A stretch of DNA of 56,314 nt from Rhodothermaceae bacterium bin80 (GTDB lineage Bacteria; Bacteroidota; Rhodothermia; Rhodothermales; Bin80). Below, piece by piece: positions 20,752 through 30,683 of the stretch. The translations under genes and the position numbers were made by a program. The DNA is taken from NCBI GenBank assembly GCA_002238805.1, contig MPNB01000012.1, positions 1 to 56,314 on the forward strand, written 5' to 3'. Numbering within the stretch: position 1 is the stretch's first letter; every line of letters begins with the position of its first letter. A model generated the notes under the pieces. That model was not told the origin of the DNA. It did not search any database and worked only from the letters and a program-made list of their open reading frames with translations.

Positions 20752-21511
20752 TTGTAGTCTTATTTGTTGTTGAGACAGCAAGCCAGTCAGATAGCATATC
20801 CTCCAGAGTGAACAATCCCGCTCGTCCCTGTATCCACTCCGCGGCTCGTATTGCCCCTAGAGCAAAACCGCCACGATCCTTGGCTGTGTGCTCCAGTACT
20901 ATGTTGTCAGCAGGACCGTCGATCATCACCCGATGCTGCCCAAATACATGTCCCAGCCGAGTTGCTGAGACCTCAAGCTGCAATGGATCGTGCGGTTTTG
21001 AGGGCCCTCCCCATTCATGTTTTCTCTCGATATTTTTGACTAATTCGGTTGCCATATTGATGGCAGTACCACTGGGGGAATCAATTTTTGCTGTATGATG
21101 CAACTCATGCAATGCCACATCGAACTCTGGCAGCTTGTTTAGCAAGGGAGCAATTGCACGCAATGCCTGCAGGATGAGTTGTATCCCCAGAGAGTAGTTG
21201 GGGCTGTACAGCACAGCTGCATTATGCTGGTTCACAAGACGACAGACATCAATGACTTTATCATACCACCCTGTCGTACCGACCACCGCAGGCACGTTTG
21301 CCCTGCAGTAATACTTAATGTTCTGGACTGCAATTTTCGGCCGCGTAAAGTCTATAACGACGTCGGGTTTACGCTTTAATGCTTCCTCGGTTACAGGATT
21401 ATCACGATTAAAATATTGGCTGATCTCATGTCCGCGTGAGGTTGCCGATGCTATGACCGCCTTTCCCATACGTCCGGTACCGGCAACAGCAATTTGTAAC
21501 GAAATTGACAT
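20741..21511 (-). CDS. dapB: 4-hydroxy-tetrahydrodipicolinate reductase
   Basis: Reduces the DapA product with NAD(P)H to tetrahydrodipicolinate. The 256-residue protein has the dinucleotide motif IAVAGTGRMGKAV, VVIDFTRP, VVGTTGWYDK, and the catalytic/substrate stretch ELHHTAKIDSPSGTA (paired His, Lys and SGT), all diagnostic. The ATG at 21511 is used; an in-frame TTG one codon upstream is less likely. It lies 37 bp downstream of thrA and overlaps dapA, placing three aspartate-family steps in one transcript. Confidence 0.96.
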   Translation of the reverse strand: MSISLQIAVAGTGRMGKAVIASATSRGHEISQYFNRDNPVTEEALKRKPDVVIDFTRPKIAVQNIKYYCRANVPAVVGTTGWYDKVIDVCRLVNQHNAAVLYSPNYSLGIQLILQALRAIAPLLNKLPEFDVALHELHHTAKIDSPSGTAINMATELVKNIERKHEWGGPSKPHDPLQLEVSATRLGHVFGQHRVMIDGPADNIVLEHTAKDRGGFALGAIRAAEWIQGRAGLFTLEDMLSDWLAVSTTNKTTNAL

Positions 21512-21548
21512 CAAAGTTTAATCGACTGTGACACAGGCCCCGTGGCAG

Positions 21549-24023
21549 TCAGGGCATAATTTCTGCTGAATAGATCAGGTCAGCTAGAAGCCCTCCAGCT
21601 GTAACCCCTAGGCCTGCACCCGGCCCCTGCACGACCAACGGTTCATCGTCATAACGATCCGTCGTGAATACAACAACATTCCCCCGCCCTGGCGCTGTAG
21701 CAAATGGTGAATCACTCGATACAGACTGAACACTAACATCTAATTGTCCACCCTCAAGTCTGGCGATGTAACGCAACCGCTTGCCTTCACGCGCCGCTTC
21801 TTCAACCCGCGCTTTCCACTCATGATCGACCTTCCTTAGCTCACCAAATAGCGCTTTCGGGCTACCAGGCTGAAGTCCTTCTGGTAACAGGGATTCGACC
21901 TTAATATCATTTCGTTCGACAGCAAGGCCAATCTCGCGGGCCAAAATCAGTAGTTTTCGAGCTACATCTTCCCCACTTAGATCATCAGCCGGATCCGGCT
22001 CTGTCCAGCCATTAGCGTGTGCCTGCTCCACAATTGATGAAAAAGATTCTCCTGCATCAAGACTGTTGAAAACATACGCCAGCGTCCCTGATAAAACTCC
22101 TTCGATCCTGTGAACCTGATCGCCGGTTCTTACCAGATCCTTGAGTATGGAAATAACTGGAAGGGCTGCACCGACTGTAGATTCGTAACGGAAAGCTACT
22201 TCGCGCCGCTTTGCTGCTTTTTGTAGACGTCGGTAGAACGGCAGATCCAGCGTATTAGCCAGTTTATTCGCGGTTACCACGCCCAGTCCGAGCTCAAGGA
22301 AATCGGGATACCGGGCTGCGACTGCCTGGCTTGCCGTGGCATCCACAACAATGATCCGTTCCAGTCGACTGGCGCCCAGTTGTTCTACTAACCGGTCCAG
22401 GTTGGTTGGACGCCCGCTCGCAAGCTTGGAAACCGCTGTGCTAAATTCAAGACCATCGGCATCCCAAAGCATTGTTCTGGAATTAGCAAGCCCTATGAGC
22501 TTAATATTCAGCTTAACACGCTCCAACAGATCGTTATGCTGTTTCGCCAAGAGCTGCAGCAGGTGGGCGCCAACGCGCCCCGGTCCTAATAGGCATACGT
22601 GAGCACGCAAACGCCCCAGCGGAAACGCCTCATGCAAGGCACGTACAGCCCGCCGGACCTCATCGTCCCTTACAACCGCTGAAATATTCGTTTCGGCTGC
22701 CCCCTGCGCAATCGACAGTACATTGACACGGCTGCGCCCCAGTGTAGCGAACATGCGGCCGGCCAACCCCGGATGATGTCGCATTTTATCGCCTACGGCA
22801 GATACAATTGCACACCTTGGGATGGAGTAAATCCGACTAATATCTCCGTGCACCAATTCCCGCTTAAATGCATTCCGCAGCGTTTCTATTGCAGAATCGG
22901 AATCCGATTCGCGAACGACCAGGCAAATACTGTGCTCGCTGGAAGCTTGGGCAATCATCAGCACATTGATCTTCTGCTCTGCCAAAGGAACGAACACACG
23001 AGCAGCGATTCCCGGCATACCTAACATGCCGCTCCCCTCCAACATTACCACCGCAACATCCCGAATGGTAGATATAGCCTTTACTCTGAGCTCCACCGAA
23101 CGCGACTCATTAGAGATAAGTGTACCTGGTGCCTTGGGATTTAGAGAGTTTTTGATCAGGAGTGGAATACCCAGCGCCTGTACGGGTCGCATTGTACGAG
23201 GATGCAGGATGCGAGCCCCGAAATAAGCCATTTCTGCCGCTTCGGTATAACTGAGGCGGGCCAACGGGAAGGCTTCAGGGACATCCCGAGGATCAGCGGA
23301 TAACACTCCATCAACATCCGTCCAGATGACCACACGCCGTGCACGCAGCGCTAAACCAAGAATGGTTGCCGTAAAATCACTCCCTGATCGTCCTAACGTG
23401 GTGGTGGATCCATCTGGAGCAGAAGCAATGTATCCGGTTATAACCGTAATCTGATCGCGTGGAATATCTTCGAATCTTGTTCGAATCCGGCGAAGGGATT
23501 CATCAAAATCCACATGCGCCTCTCCGTAATTTGCATCCGTCCTGATCAGGCTGCGGGCGTCCATATGCCTAGACTTTTCACCGACAGCACGAAACGCCGC
23601 CGCTACAAGCGGAGCGGAGGCCCGCTCACCAATGCTTAGAATGGCATCCCTAGTGCGAGCTGTGCATTCTCCCACAAGAGCGATTCCCCGCAATAACCTT
23701 TCCAGCTCCCGCCAGAGCTCCTCCAAATACTCATGTAGTTCCCGCTGCTCCCCACTGAGAGCAAGTTCGTGCGCCGCCACCGCATGCCGATCACGTAACT
23801 CTTCGACAATGTTGTTTGGAGATCCTTTTCCTAAAAGAGACGCTTCCACGGACCTCAGCAATTTGTCGGTAACCCCTCCCATTGCTGAAACCACCACCAC
23901 ACGTTGAACATCTGCGGCAATTTCCTGAACTAAACGGATACCCCGCCTAATTCGCTCCGTAGTATCTACTGAAGTGCCTCCAAATTTGGTGACCTGCACC
24001 GGTTTATATTCTGTACGTTCCAT
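21549..24023 (-). CDS. thrA: Bifunctional aspartate kinase / homoserine dehydrogenase
   Basis: Catalyses the first step (aspartate to aspartyl phosphate) and the third step (aspartate semialdehyde to homoserine) leading to threonine and methionine; the kinase product also feeds lysine. The 824 residues hold an N-terminal kinase (VTKFGGTSV at 12-20; TLGRSGSDFTAT; WTDVDGVLSADPR), paired ACT regulatory segments about 310-460 (VLMIAQASSEHSI; VLSIAQGAAETNISAVV), and a C-terminal dehydrogenase (VCLLGPGRVGAHLLQLL; VTANKLANTLD; GVLSGTLAYVFNSL; EPDPADDLSGEDVARKLLILARE). Length equals the enterobacterial ThrA/MetL type. ACT domains imply feedback inhibition. First gene of the operon with dapB and dapA. 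Confidence 0.96.
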   Translation of the reverse strand: MERTEYKPVQVTKFGGTSVDTTERIRRGIRLVQEIAADVQRVVVVSAMGGVTDKLLRSVEASLLGKGSPNNIVEELRDRHAVAAHELALSGEQRELHEYLEELWRELERLLRGIALVGECTARTRDAILSIGERASAPLVAAAFRAVGEKSRHMDARSLIRTDANYGEAHVDFDESLRRIRTRFEDIPRDQITVITGYIASAPDGSTTTLGRSGSDFTATILGLALRARRVVIWTDVDGVLSADPRDVPEAFPLARLSYTEAAEMAYFGARILHPRTMRPVQALGIPLLIKNSLNPKAPGTLISNESRSVELRVKAISTIRDVAVVMLEGSGMLGMPGIAARVFVPLAEQKINVLMIAQASSEHSICLVVRESDSDSAIETLRNAFKRELVHGDISRIYSIPRCAIVSAVGDKMRHHPGLAGRMFATLGRSRVNVLSIAQGAAETNISAVVRDDEVRRAVRALHEAFPLGRLRAHVCLLGPGRVGAHLLQLLAKQHNDLLERVKLNIKLIGLANSRTMLWDADGLEFSTAVSKLASGRPTNLDRLVEQLGASRLERIIVVDATASQAVAARYPDFLELGLGVVTANKLANTLDLPFYRRLQKAAKRREVAFRYESTVGAALPVISILKDLVRTGDQVHRIEGVLSGTLAYVFNSLDAGESFSSIVEQAHANGWTEPDPADDLSGEDVARKLLILAREIGLAVERNDIKVESLLPEGLQPGSPKALFGELRKVDHEWKARVEEAAREGKRLRYIARLEGGQLDVSVQSVSSDSPFATAPGRGNVVVFTTDRYDDEPLVVQGPGAGLGVTAGGLLADLIYSAEIMP

Positions 24024-24100
24024 AGTCCGTCCCCCCGCCGAGATAAATGATTTACCGCGCGACTAAACCATTTTACCGAACACTTGATCAATTAGACTTC

Positions 24101-24122
24101 GCCGTAATGTGAAGATTACGGC
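24101..24122 (-). promoter_or_regulatory. Hairpin in the thrA leader
   Basis: A perfect 7-bp inverted repeat (GCCGTAA at 24101-24107, TTACGGC at 24116-24122, 8-nt loop) lies about 80 bp upstream of the thrA start. It could be an operator or an RNA hairpin in the leader. No short leader peptide rich in Thr/Ile codons was evident, so classical attenuation is not supported. Confidence 0.35.
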
Positions 24123-24186
24123 AGCATGGAAAGACACAGACCGGAACTACAAAGCAAAAACCTTGTGTAACCCTGCAGCGGGGTAA

Positions 24187-24259
<73 letters not shown>

Positions 24260-24631
24260 CTTTGGTGACTGAACGTGCAAGTTCGCCATCTTACCCGCAC
24301 CCGCGAAACCACTCACCAAGCGACGTTCTGCTCAGTCTACAAAGCTTGGCCTCCGCTCGAAGCGGGCAGGCCGGCAGAATATCTACCAGAACCAAGTGGC
24401 AAGGACAGCACCCCGCTCGCGAATCGCTCGAGCTCCGCCTCACATCACCCCGGCCGGAACCTATCGGGCCCCGAATCAAGCCAAATAACACGCCCGAACC
24501 GACTACGCAGTGCCAGTAGATCACTCCTGGTAAAACGTGGGGGCACACCAACCCTGGTTACCCCATGGCAACCTGCAATGTCAATAAATCAACGCCAGTT
24601 ATTTCCAAAATTGGACTGACTGACCTGCCTC
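24260..24631. other. Intergenic region after tRNA-Ala
   Basis: 372 bp between the tRNA and the small membrane-protein gene. It carries long stop-free frames on both strands (for example 24275-24619), but none resembles a protein. No direct repeat of the tRNA 3' end was seen within it, so it does not mark an integration site on present evidence. Confidence 0.45.
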
Positions 24632-24958
24632 CTATCCTGTGATCCGATTATACGCCCGCACACACAAGATCGTAACTGCGGATGCATACAAGGCGTGCAT
24701 CACTGCATCCAATATGCTATCAAGAACCCCCCCTATGCCTGGTATGCTAGACAATACGTCTACCTGTGAAGCAGCCGCAGCCGCTAAAACGACCACTAAG
24801 TAAACGGTCGGGTTCTCCGCATCTGTTGCAACAACTCCATACGCGAGGCCAGACAAGACCAACAATAGAGGCACAACGTCCCCGGCAATCATGTCAGGCA
24901 ACAGGCCGTGAACGAGAGCCAAGACGACCATCACGATAACTAAGACTTTTCTCAACAT
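24632..24958 (-). CDS. Small hydrophobic membrane protein, unknown function
   Basis: A 108-residue protein starting MLRKVLVIVMVVLALVHGLL at the ATG at 24958; the frame is open upstream to 25027, but the Cys/His-rich extension does not look coding. It contains about three to four hydrophobic segments, including VVPLLLVLSGLAYGVVA and YLVVVLAAAAASQVDVLSSI, and a helix near the C-terminus. A similar layout is seen in small uncharacterised inner-membrane proteins. I do not recognise the family. It stands alone on the minus strand. Confidence 0.6.
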   Translation of the reverse strand: MLRKVLVIVMVVLALVHGLLPDMIAGDVVPLLLVLSGLAYGVVATDAENPTVYLVVVLAAAAASQVDVLSSIPGIGGVLDSILDAVMHALYASAVTILCVRAYNRITG

Positions 24959-25695
24959 TTTCCGCTTGGTTTGGTGAGTGGAATGAGAAGCAGTAGCACA
25001 GCGGAAAAGATACCCGCAGCACACCACCTGTTACTAAATAATACTTTTTTACCAAAGATGCAAGTACTATTCATGGTTTTATTGAGGAATAATATCCCTG
25101 AGTAACCAGTCAGATTTAGCATGCCTGCGGGCATCCGAAGCATACAATCGGACGACACAAAAAAAATTCTAGTGTATGGCTTGTGGCCATTCGGACCTGA
25201 ATGTGGCCCAAACAATCTGGCCTCCGGGTTGGGCACTCCACGGCGAGAGGCGTCCGGGATACCAACCCCTATGACCCGTGAAATGGATATGCAGGTTGCC
25301 GCATAAGGTATTACTCCGATTATATATAATTGAGTTAGTGTTAGTGGGTATTAATTATTGTACAGTCAGATTTGATGAATTCTAGTATCCGATCGGAAGA
25401 TTTGTTACAAACCTGGTTGGATTCCGGACAGAGTTCGAGGATTATTTGACTATAGCAGCGCTCTGGTAACAGATAGAGTACTAACAAGGTGTACCTGCTC
25501 GAACCTAGCCTAATTTACCGTTGCAACACATCCGCCCGGGGAAGCAACACAGATTCTACAGTACACCTTATGTATTGACGCTATCGGACGGATACCTTGC
25601 GGTCTTGTATTTTGTGCGTTCACGTGTGATCGTGGTGTCGGCAGATGGACTGTCTCACTCTAATCATAAAACATTGGGGAAATACGCGTCATTAA
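24959..25695. other. AT-rich intergenic region before the third sulfatase
   Basis: 737 bp with no gene I can support. A 61-codon plus-strand frame (25121-25306) ends in a protein-like stretch (GTPRREASGIPTPMTREMD) that might be a decayed gene tail, but I cannot name it. From about 25300 the sequence is markedly AT-rich (tatatataattgagtt), a likely promoter area for the sulfatase at 25696. Confidence 0.4.
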
Positions 25696-27108
25696 ATGAA
25701 AATATTGATCGCCTTTTTACTGCCGTTATTCATAGCGTCATGCCAGAAAAAGTCGCGGGAAGCAACACTTCCTAATATTATTCTAATTATGACAGATGAC
25801 CAAGGGTGGGGAGATACGGGTTATAATGGGCATCCATATCTACGAACCCCCAACCTAGATGAGATGGCATCTAACGGCATGGTGTTCAACCGCTTCTATG
25901 CCGCCTCGCCAGTGTGTTCACCTACCCGTGGAAGTGTAATGACTGGGCGTCACCCACTTCGCTATGGTATCTGCCATGCCAATTGTGGTCACTTAAAAAC
26001 TGAAGAAATAACTCTGGCAGAATTAGTCAAGGAAGTAGGGTATGTCACAGGGATTTTCGGAAAATGGCATTTAGGGACCTTGACACGTGACACCATTGAT
26101 GCCAATCGGGGAGGCAGACCTCAGCATGATGCCCACTATTCGCCACCCTCAGAACATGGCTTTGATACGTACTTTGTGACCGAATCAAAAGTGCCTACTT
26201 GGGATCCTATGATTACACCTTCCAGTTCCGCAGGCGATGTATCGTCATCGCTTGAAGAGCGAGGACCATTTAATACATTCTATTGGTCAGAACCGGATGA
26301 GATTATAACAAAAAATCTAGAGGGGGACGATTCCCGTGTGATTATGGACAGGGTAATCCCTTTCGTTGAAGATGCGGTAAAAAAAGATCAACCCTTCTTA
26401 GGCGTTGTTTGGTTCCATACGCCACATCTCCCTGTTATTGCGGGGGAACACTATAAAGAGCAATACAAAGATTTATCCGAAGATCAACAACACTTTTACG
26501 GAACGTTGACTGCCATGGACAAACAAGTGGGACGCTTAAGAAAAACCCTTCGAGAATTGGGAGTAGCCGACAATACAGTAGTATTTTTCACCAGTGACAA
26601 CGGCCCCGAAGGCACAGCTGTAACAGGAAGGACTCAAGGAACCACCAAGGGGCTCAAAGGCAGAAAACGAAGTCTTTATGAGGGAGGGATAAGAGTTCCC
26701 GGCGTGATGGAATGGCCTGGAAAAATTTTATCAGGCAGTACCCTGGAATCACCGTGCTTTACTTCAGACTATTTTCCTACCATTGCCAGTATCCTGAATA
26801 TCAATCTGGAAAAATACAATCGCCCTTATGATGGAGTGAGCCTATTGCCCCTTATCAACGGAACAGTAGAAAAGAGAGAGAAAAATCTAGCGTTCAGGTT
26901 CCGGCAACAAGCTAGTCTGATTAATGAAGTCTATAAGATCTATAGTAATGATGGAGGTAAAACTTTTGAACTGTACAACATTTCCAGAGACCCCTCTGAA
27001 TCAGTCAACATCGCTGCTTCCCATCCCGAAAAACTAAATGAGATGGTTGCGGAGTGGAACCAGTGGAGGACATCCCAGGAAGCCAGTGCTAATGAAGCTG
27101 ACTATTAA
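25696..27108 (+). CDS. Sulfatase (family S1, CSPTR type), lipoprotein
   Basis: Secreted formylglycine sulfatase of 470 residues. Seen: lipobox FIASC (Cys16), NIILIMTDDQGWGDTGYNGHP, TPNLDEMASNGMVF, the maturation motif CSPTR (Cys74), GIFGKWHLG, FFTSDNGPEG and RSLYEGGIRVPGVMEWPG. It is closest in style to N-acetylgalactosamine- or galactose-6-sulfatase-like enzymes, but the substrate cannot be assigned. The gene and its upstream flank are visibly more AT-rich than the surrounding genes (many AAA, TTA and ATT codons), which suggests horizontal acquisition. The two arylsulfotransferase-like genes follow on the same strand after 241 bp. Confidence 0.93.
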   Translation: MKILIAFLLPLFIASCQKKSREATLPNIILIMTDDQGWGDTGYNGHPYLRTPNLDEMASNGMVFNRFYAASPVCSPTRGSVMTGRHPLRYGICHANCGHLKTEEITLAELVKEVGYVTGIFGKWHLGTLTRDTIDANRGGRPQHDAHYSPPSEHGFDTYFVTESKVPTWDPMITPSSSAGDVSSSLEERGPFNTFYWSEPDEIITKNLEGDDSRVIMDRVIPFVEDAVKKDQPFLGVVWFHTPHLPVIAGEHYKEQYKDLSEDQQHFYGTLTAMDKQVGRLRKTLRELGVADNTVVFFTSDNGPEGTAVTGRTQGTTKGLKGRKRSLYEGGIRVPGVMEWPGKILSGSTLESPCFTSDYFPTIASILNINLEKYNRPYDGVSLLPLINGTVEKREKNLAFRFRQQASLINEVYKIYSNDGGKTFELYNISRDPSESVNIAASHPEKLNEMVAEWNQWRTSQEASANEADY

Positions 27109-27349
27109 TGCCGCCCGGTGCTTGGAGCATCCATAGATCAACCCTTGCGCGCTGGGTGCAAGCTTGTAACATTACCAAATACTCGGATATTCCCGGTAAC
27201 ATCTGCCAGTTAGATCTATGTTTTGGGGTTGCCCCGTGTAATAACTGCTGGCAACGCCAATCAAGAACGTTGTTACATCAACGCGTAAAGTCCTTAACTT
27301 AGCGGCAAGGAGCCCAGCAATTAGATTATAACAAATACATTACGGTCGT

Positions 27350-28903
27350 ATGTCATTCTCTAGCAAAAACTCCTGGTTAATAGTTTTTGCTTTCTGTTGG
27401 GCCCTGGGTTGCGACAGTGGTCCCAGCACTTCGGACCCAACAGCCCCCGGACTCGAAAGCTTTATCGTTAGTGAGAGCCTTCTTCTCAACCCAACCGGCT
27501 ATGTACCACTTGCGGCGGAACTTAAGCTGGAAACCAGCCAACCGGTACAGGTAGAGCTCGAGATCTTAGGTCGAGATAATGATACTGAATCACTCACACA
27601 CCGCTTTGAAGAAAGGGCCACGTCTTTTACCCTTCCTGTACTCGGACTCTATCCCGCGCATCGTAACACGTTGCTGATTAGATTCTACGACGCTGACGAC
27701 CAGCTATTGGGAGAAGAAAATCGATCTATAGATACCCCACAGCTTTTGCCCGAGTTGCCAGAAATCAAAGTCAGCGTTAACACTGAACGAAAAAAGCCCG
27801 GCATGAACCTGGTTAGTTTCTTCGGACGCACTGGCAGCGGCTTACCTCAAATCCCGTTCATGTTTGACCAATACGGCAATATTCGCTGGTATGCGAACAT
27901 GGATACACATCCCGTACTCGGAAACCTGTTTTATGATGCAGGCGTCGAGCGACTCAGGAACGGTAATCTGTACTTCGGAGACGGTAGTAGCGGACGTCTC
28001 GTCGAAATGGATATGCTGGGCAGAGTGATCAACGAATGGCTCCTGCCCGGCTACGGATTCCATCATAACGTTTTAGAGCTTACAAACGGCAACCTGCTGG
28101 TCACCGTCAATAAGCACGACTTAGCTACCACAGAAGATCATATCCTGGAAATTGATCGTGAGACCGGTAACATTGTGCAGGAATGGGATCTTAGGGAATC
28201 GCTAAACCAAAGACGACGCGTATGGAGTAGTAATGCCCGGGACTGGTTTCATGCCAATGGTCTGGCATACGATGAGGCAAAAGACGCCATAATTGTTTCT
28301 GGACGTGTCCAAGGCACGGTCAAGCTAACTCGCGATAATAAGGTCATTTGGATCTTTGCGCCACATAGTAATTGGGGCACGGCTGGTGATGGCACAGACC
28401 TGAATAGCAAACTCTTGCAACCCTTGGATACAAATGGTCAGCCAATTACAGATCCTGCCGTTCTTGACGGCTTTGTCGATCACTCGGAGTTCTCCTGGGC
28501 ATGGTATCAGCATGCCCCAGAATTAACTCCACACGGAACTTTGCTCTTATTTGACAATGGTGACAATCGACACTACCAGGGGCAACCTGTGTTCAGTCGC
28601 GCAGTCGAATATCTATTTGACGATGATGCCATGACCGTTCAACAGGTCTGGGAATACGGTCGAGAACGTGGTCCCACTACCTATTCAGCTATTGTGTCGG
28701 ACGTTGATTTTCACCCGAAGGAAAACAACGTGGTATTTATGCCGGGAGCCAACTGGGAAGATGGCCCGAACGGGAAAACAATCGAAGTCGATTATCAAAC
28801 AAAAGAAGTCGTGTATGAGGCTGCCGTGCGCAATCCCGAAGCACGATATGGCATCACGTTTCATCGCATCGAACGGCTGCCGATCTATCCACACAGTCAA
28901 TGA
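27350..28903 (+). CDS. Arylsulfotransferase (ASST)-family lipoprotein
   Basis: A 517-residue lipoprotein (lipobox ALGC, Cys21) with an N-terminal beta-sandwich of about 120 residues followed by a beta-propeller of the ASST type. Typical strings are FMFDQYGNIRWYANMD, RLRNGNLYFGDGSSGRLVEMDMLGRVINEW, YGFHHNVLELTNGNLLVTVN and DWFHANGLAYDEAKDAIIVSGR, with the histidines where the family has its catalytic and substrate histidines. Characterised ASSTs transfer sulfate between phenolic esters without PAPS. Donor and acceptor here are unknown, and some relatives may be non-enzymatic. It precedes a second family member by 82 bp, with the same orientation as the upstream sulfatase. Confidence 0.85.
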   Translation: MSFSSKNSWLIVFAFCWALGCDSGPSTSDPTAPGLESFIVSESLLLNPTGYVPLAAELKLETSQPVQVELEILGRDNDTESLTHRFEERATSFTLPVLGLYPAHRNTLLIRFYDADDQLLGEENRSIDTPQLLPELPEIKVSVNTERKKPGMNLVSFFGRTGSGLPQIPFMFDQYGNIRWYANMDTHPVLGNLFYDAGVERLRNGNLYFGDGSSGRLVEMDMLGRVINEWLLPGYGFHHNVLELTNGNLLVTVNKHDLATTEDHILEIDRETGNIVQEWDLRESLNQRRRVWSSNARDWFHANGLAYDEAKDAIIVSGRVQGTVKLTRDNKVIWIFAPHSNWGTAGDGTDLNSKLLQPLDTNGQPITDPAVLDGFVDHSEFSWAWYQHAPELTPHGTLLLFDNGDNRHYQGQPVFSRAVEYLFDDDAMTVQQVWEYGRERGPTTYSAIVSDVDFHPKENNVVFMPGANWEDGPNGKTIEVDYQTKEVVYEAAVRNPEARYGITFHRIERLPIYPHSQ

Positions 28904-28985
28904 TTTCCGAAACCCATCAGAGGTAGCAGAAGCGGAGTATTCCCTCAACGAGATACACCCTCATAACCAGACAATCTTAATCCCA

Positions 28986-30683
28986 ATGCGAGTATCCGTG
29001 CCTTCCTACCTATTCCTGATCCTGCTATCTGTATCCAGCACCGCACAGGCACAAGATCGTACTGTCGGGCTCATGCGCAATATGTCGGGGACTTTTGAGG
29101 GATATACACTAATCGCCCCAATACTCCACCCCTCAGTGTACCTGGTCAATCTGGAAGGGCAAATAGTACATCGTTGGCACGTCAACTCTGCGTTTGGAGC
29201 TACCAACAGACTGTTGCCGGATGGCGCCTTGCTCAGAGCTTCGGCATCCCCAAACTCGTGGACCAACTTCCAAGGCTTAGCCGGACGTGTCGAAATCATA
29301 GAATGGGACGCAACCATACGATGGCAATACGACTTTGTGAACGATGAATATATGCTACACCATGACGTAGTCCCCCTGCCAAACGGCAATATTCTTGCAA
29401 TCGTCTGGGATATGCGCGACATGGACGAAATACTAGCCGCAGGATACAACCCCGCGAACCTCGCCGATGGTCAGGAGATCATCCTGAGTGAACGTATCGT
29501 AGAGTTTAAACCTATACTGCCTGATAGTGCAGAAATTGTCTGGCAGTGGGATTCCTGGGATCACCTCGCACAAGATTATGCCCCGCTTTTAGACACTTAT
29601 GTGCAAAATATTTCCGACCACCCGCAACGAATTGATGTGAACACATCCATTGGCGGAGACTGGCTCCATTTCAATGCACTGGATTACAATGAGGAGCTCG
29701 ACATCATTGCCATCAGTGCATCTTTTCTTAACGAGATATGGGTCATTGATCACAGTACTTCAACAGAGGAGGCACGGGGAGAGACAGGTGGCACTTTTGG
29801 ATGGGGTGGGCGACTTTTGTATCGATGGGGAAACCCGCAGATGTACGGTTTGGGAACAGACAGTGATCAGACGCTGCATTTTATGCATTCCGTGTTATGG
29901 ATTCCAGATGGCATGCCGGGAGCGGGGAACCTCATGGTATTTGAAAACGGTGTAGGACAACCGGAAGGCAACTACTCAACCGTACACGAGCTCAAGCTCC
30001 CATATATGGAAGAGATCTACGGGAATGCAGTTTGGTTTGCACAGGGAATAGATGGGACCTATGAGGACCCCGAGTCTATTTGGACTTTCTCTGCACCAAG
30101 CGAATTTTTTAGTGATTTCGTCTCAGGCCAACAACGCCTCCCTAATGGAAACACATTAATTGCCGAGGGTATGACTGGCCGTATCTTCGAACTTGAAGCA
30201 GGTTCGGATGCATTAGTCTGGGAATACGTTAATCCCGTCGTACAGACCGGACCCCTCTCTCAGGGAGATGTAATTCCAGTGTTCGGACCTCCAGGTTCCC
30301 CACGCCTCCAGAATGCTGTGTATAGGGCGCTACGATACGGGACAGCTTTTGAGGGCTTTGATGGAAGGGACTTAACTCCTATCGGACCCATCGAACTAAG
30401 CATCGCTGGCACAACTCCGGACTTACCCTTTACGGTGCTGCCCAACTACCCGAATCCGTTTAGCGGAAGCACCTCGATAGACATTCAGGTCGATAAGCCA
30501 ACACATGTTGAGATTACTGTTTTCAACATACTCGGTCAGGAAGTAACCGCACTGGTAAATGAATTTCACTCATCGGGAGCGTATAGTTATGCCTTCGACG
30601 CTACAGCACTCCCACGTGGACTCTACTTGTGCAGAGTTATCGCCGGAGGATCTTCGGCAACCATTACGCTTACCCATCAATGA
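28986..30683 (+). CDS. Arylsulfotransferase-like beta-propeller protein with T9SS sorting domain
   Basis: A 565-residue secreted protein with signal peptide (MRVSVPSYLFLILLSVSSTAQAQ), a propeller of the ASST family (TNRLLPDGALLRASAS, YMLHHDVVPLPNGNILAIVWD, DWLHFNALDYNEELDIIAIS, LPNGNTLIAEGMTGRIFEL) and a C-terminal type IX sorting domain beginning NYPNPFSGSTSIDIQV with VEITVFNILGQEV. The frame is open upstream to 28668 inside the preceding gene, but the ATG at 28986 supplies the signal peptide. Sorting by T9SS means the protein is at the cell surface or released, unlike its lipoprotein neighbour. Enzyme activity is inferred from the fold only. Confidence 0.85.
   Translation: MRVSVPSYLFLILLSVSSTAQAQDRTVGLMRNMSGTFEGYTLIAPILHPSVYLVNLEGQIVHRWHVNSAFGATNRLLPDGALLRASASPNSWTNFQGLAGRVEIIEWDATIRWQYDFVNDEYMLHHDVVPLPNGNILAIVWDMRDMDEILAAGYNPANLADGQEIILSERIVEFKPILPDSAEIVWQWDSWDHLAQDYAPLLDTYVQNISDHPQRIDVNTSIGGDWLHFNALDYNEELDIIAISASFLNEIWVIDHSTSTEEARGETGGTFGWGGRLLYRWGNPQMYGLGTDSDQTLHFMHSVLWIPDGMPGAGNLMVFENGVGQPEGNYSTVHELKLPYMEEIYGNAVWFAQGIDGTYEDPESIWTFSAPSEFFSDFVSGQQRLPNGNTLIAEGMTGRIFELEAGSDALVWEYVNPVVQTGPLSQGDVIPVFGPPGSPRLQNAVYRALRYGTAFEGFDGRDLTPIGPIELSIAGTTPDLPFTVLPNYPNPFSGSTSIDIQVDKPTHVEITVFNILGQEVTALVNEFHSSGAYSYAFDATALPRGLYLCRVIAGGSSATITLTHQ

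Noticed and set aside
25121..25306. 61-codon frame with protein-like C-terminus (GIPTPMTREMD)
   Set aside because: It might be a decayed gene tail, but I could not name any family and the rest of the frame is not convincing, so it is only mentioned in the intergenic note.
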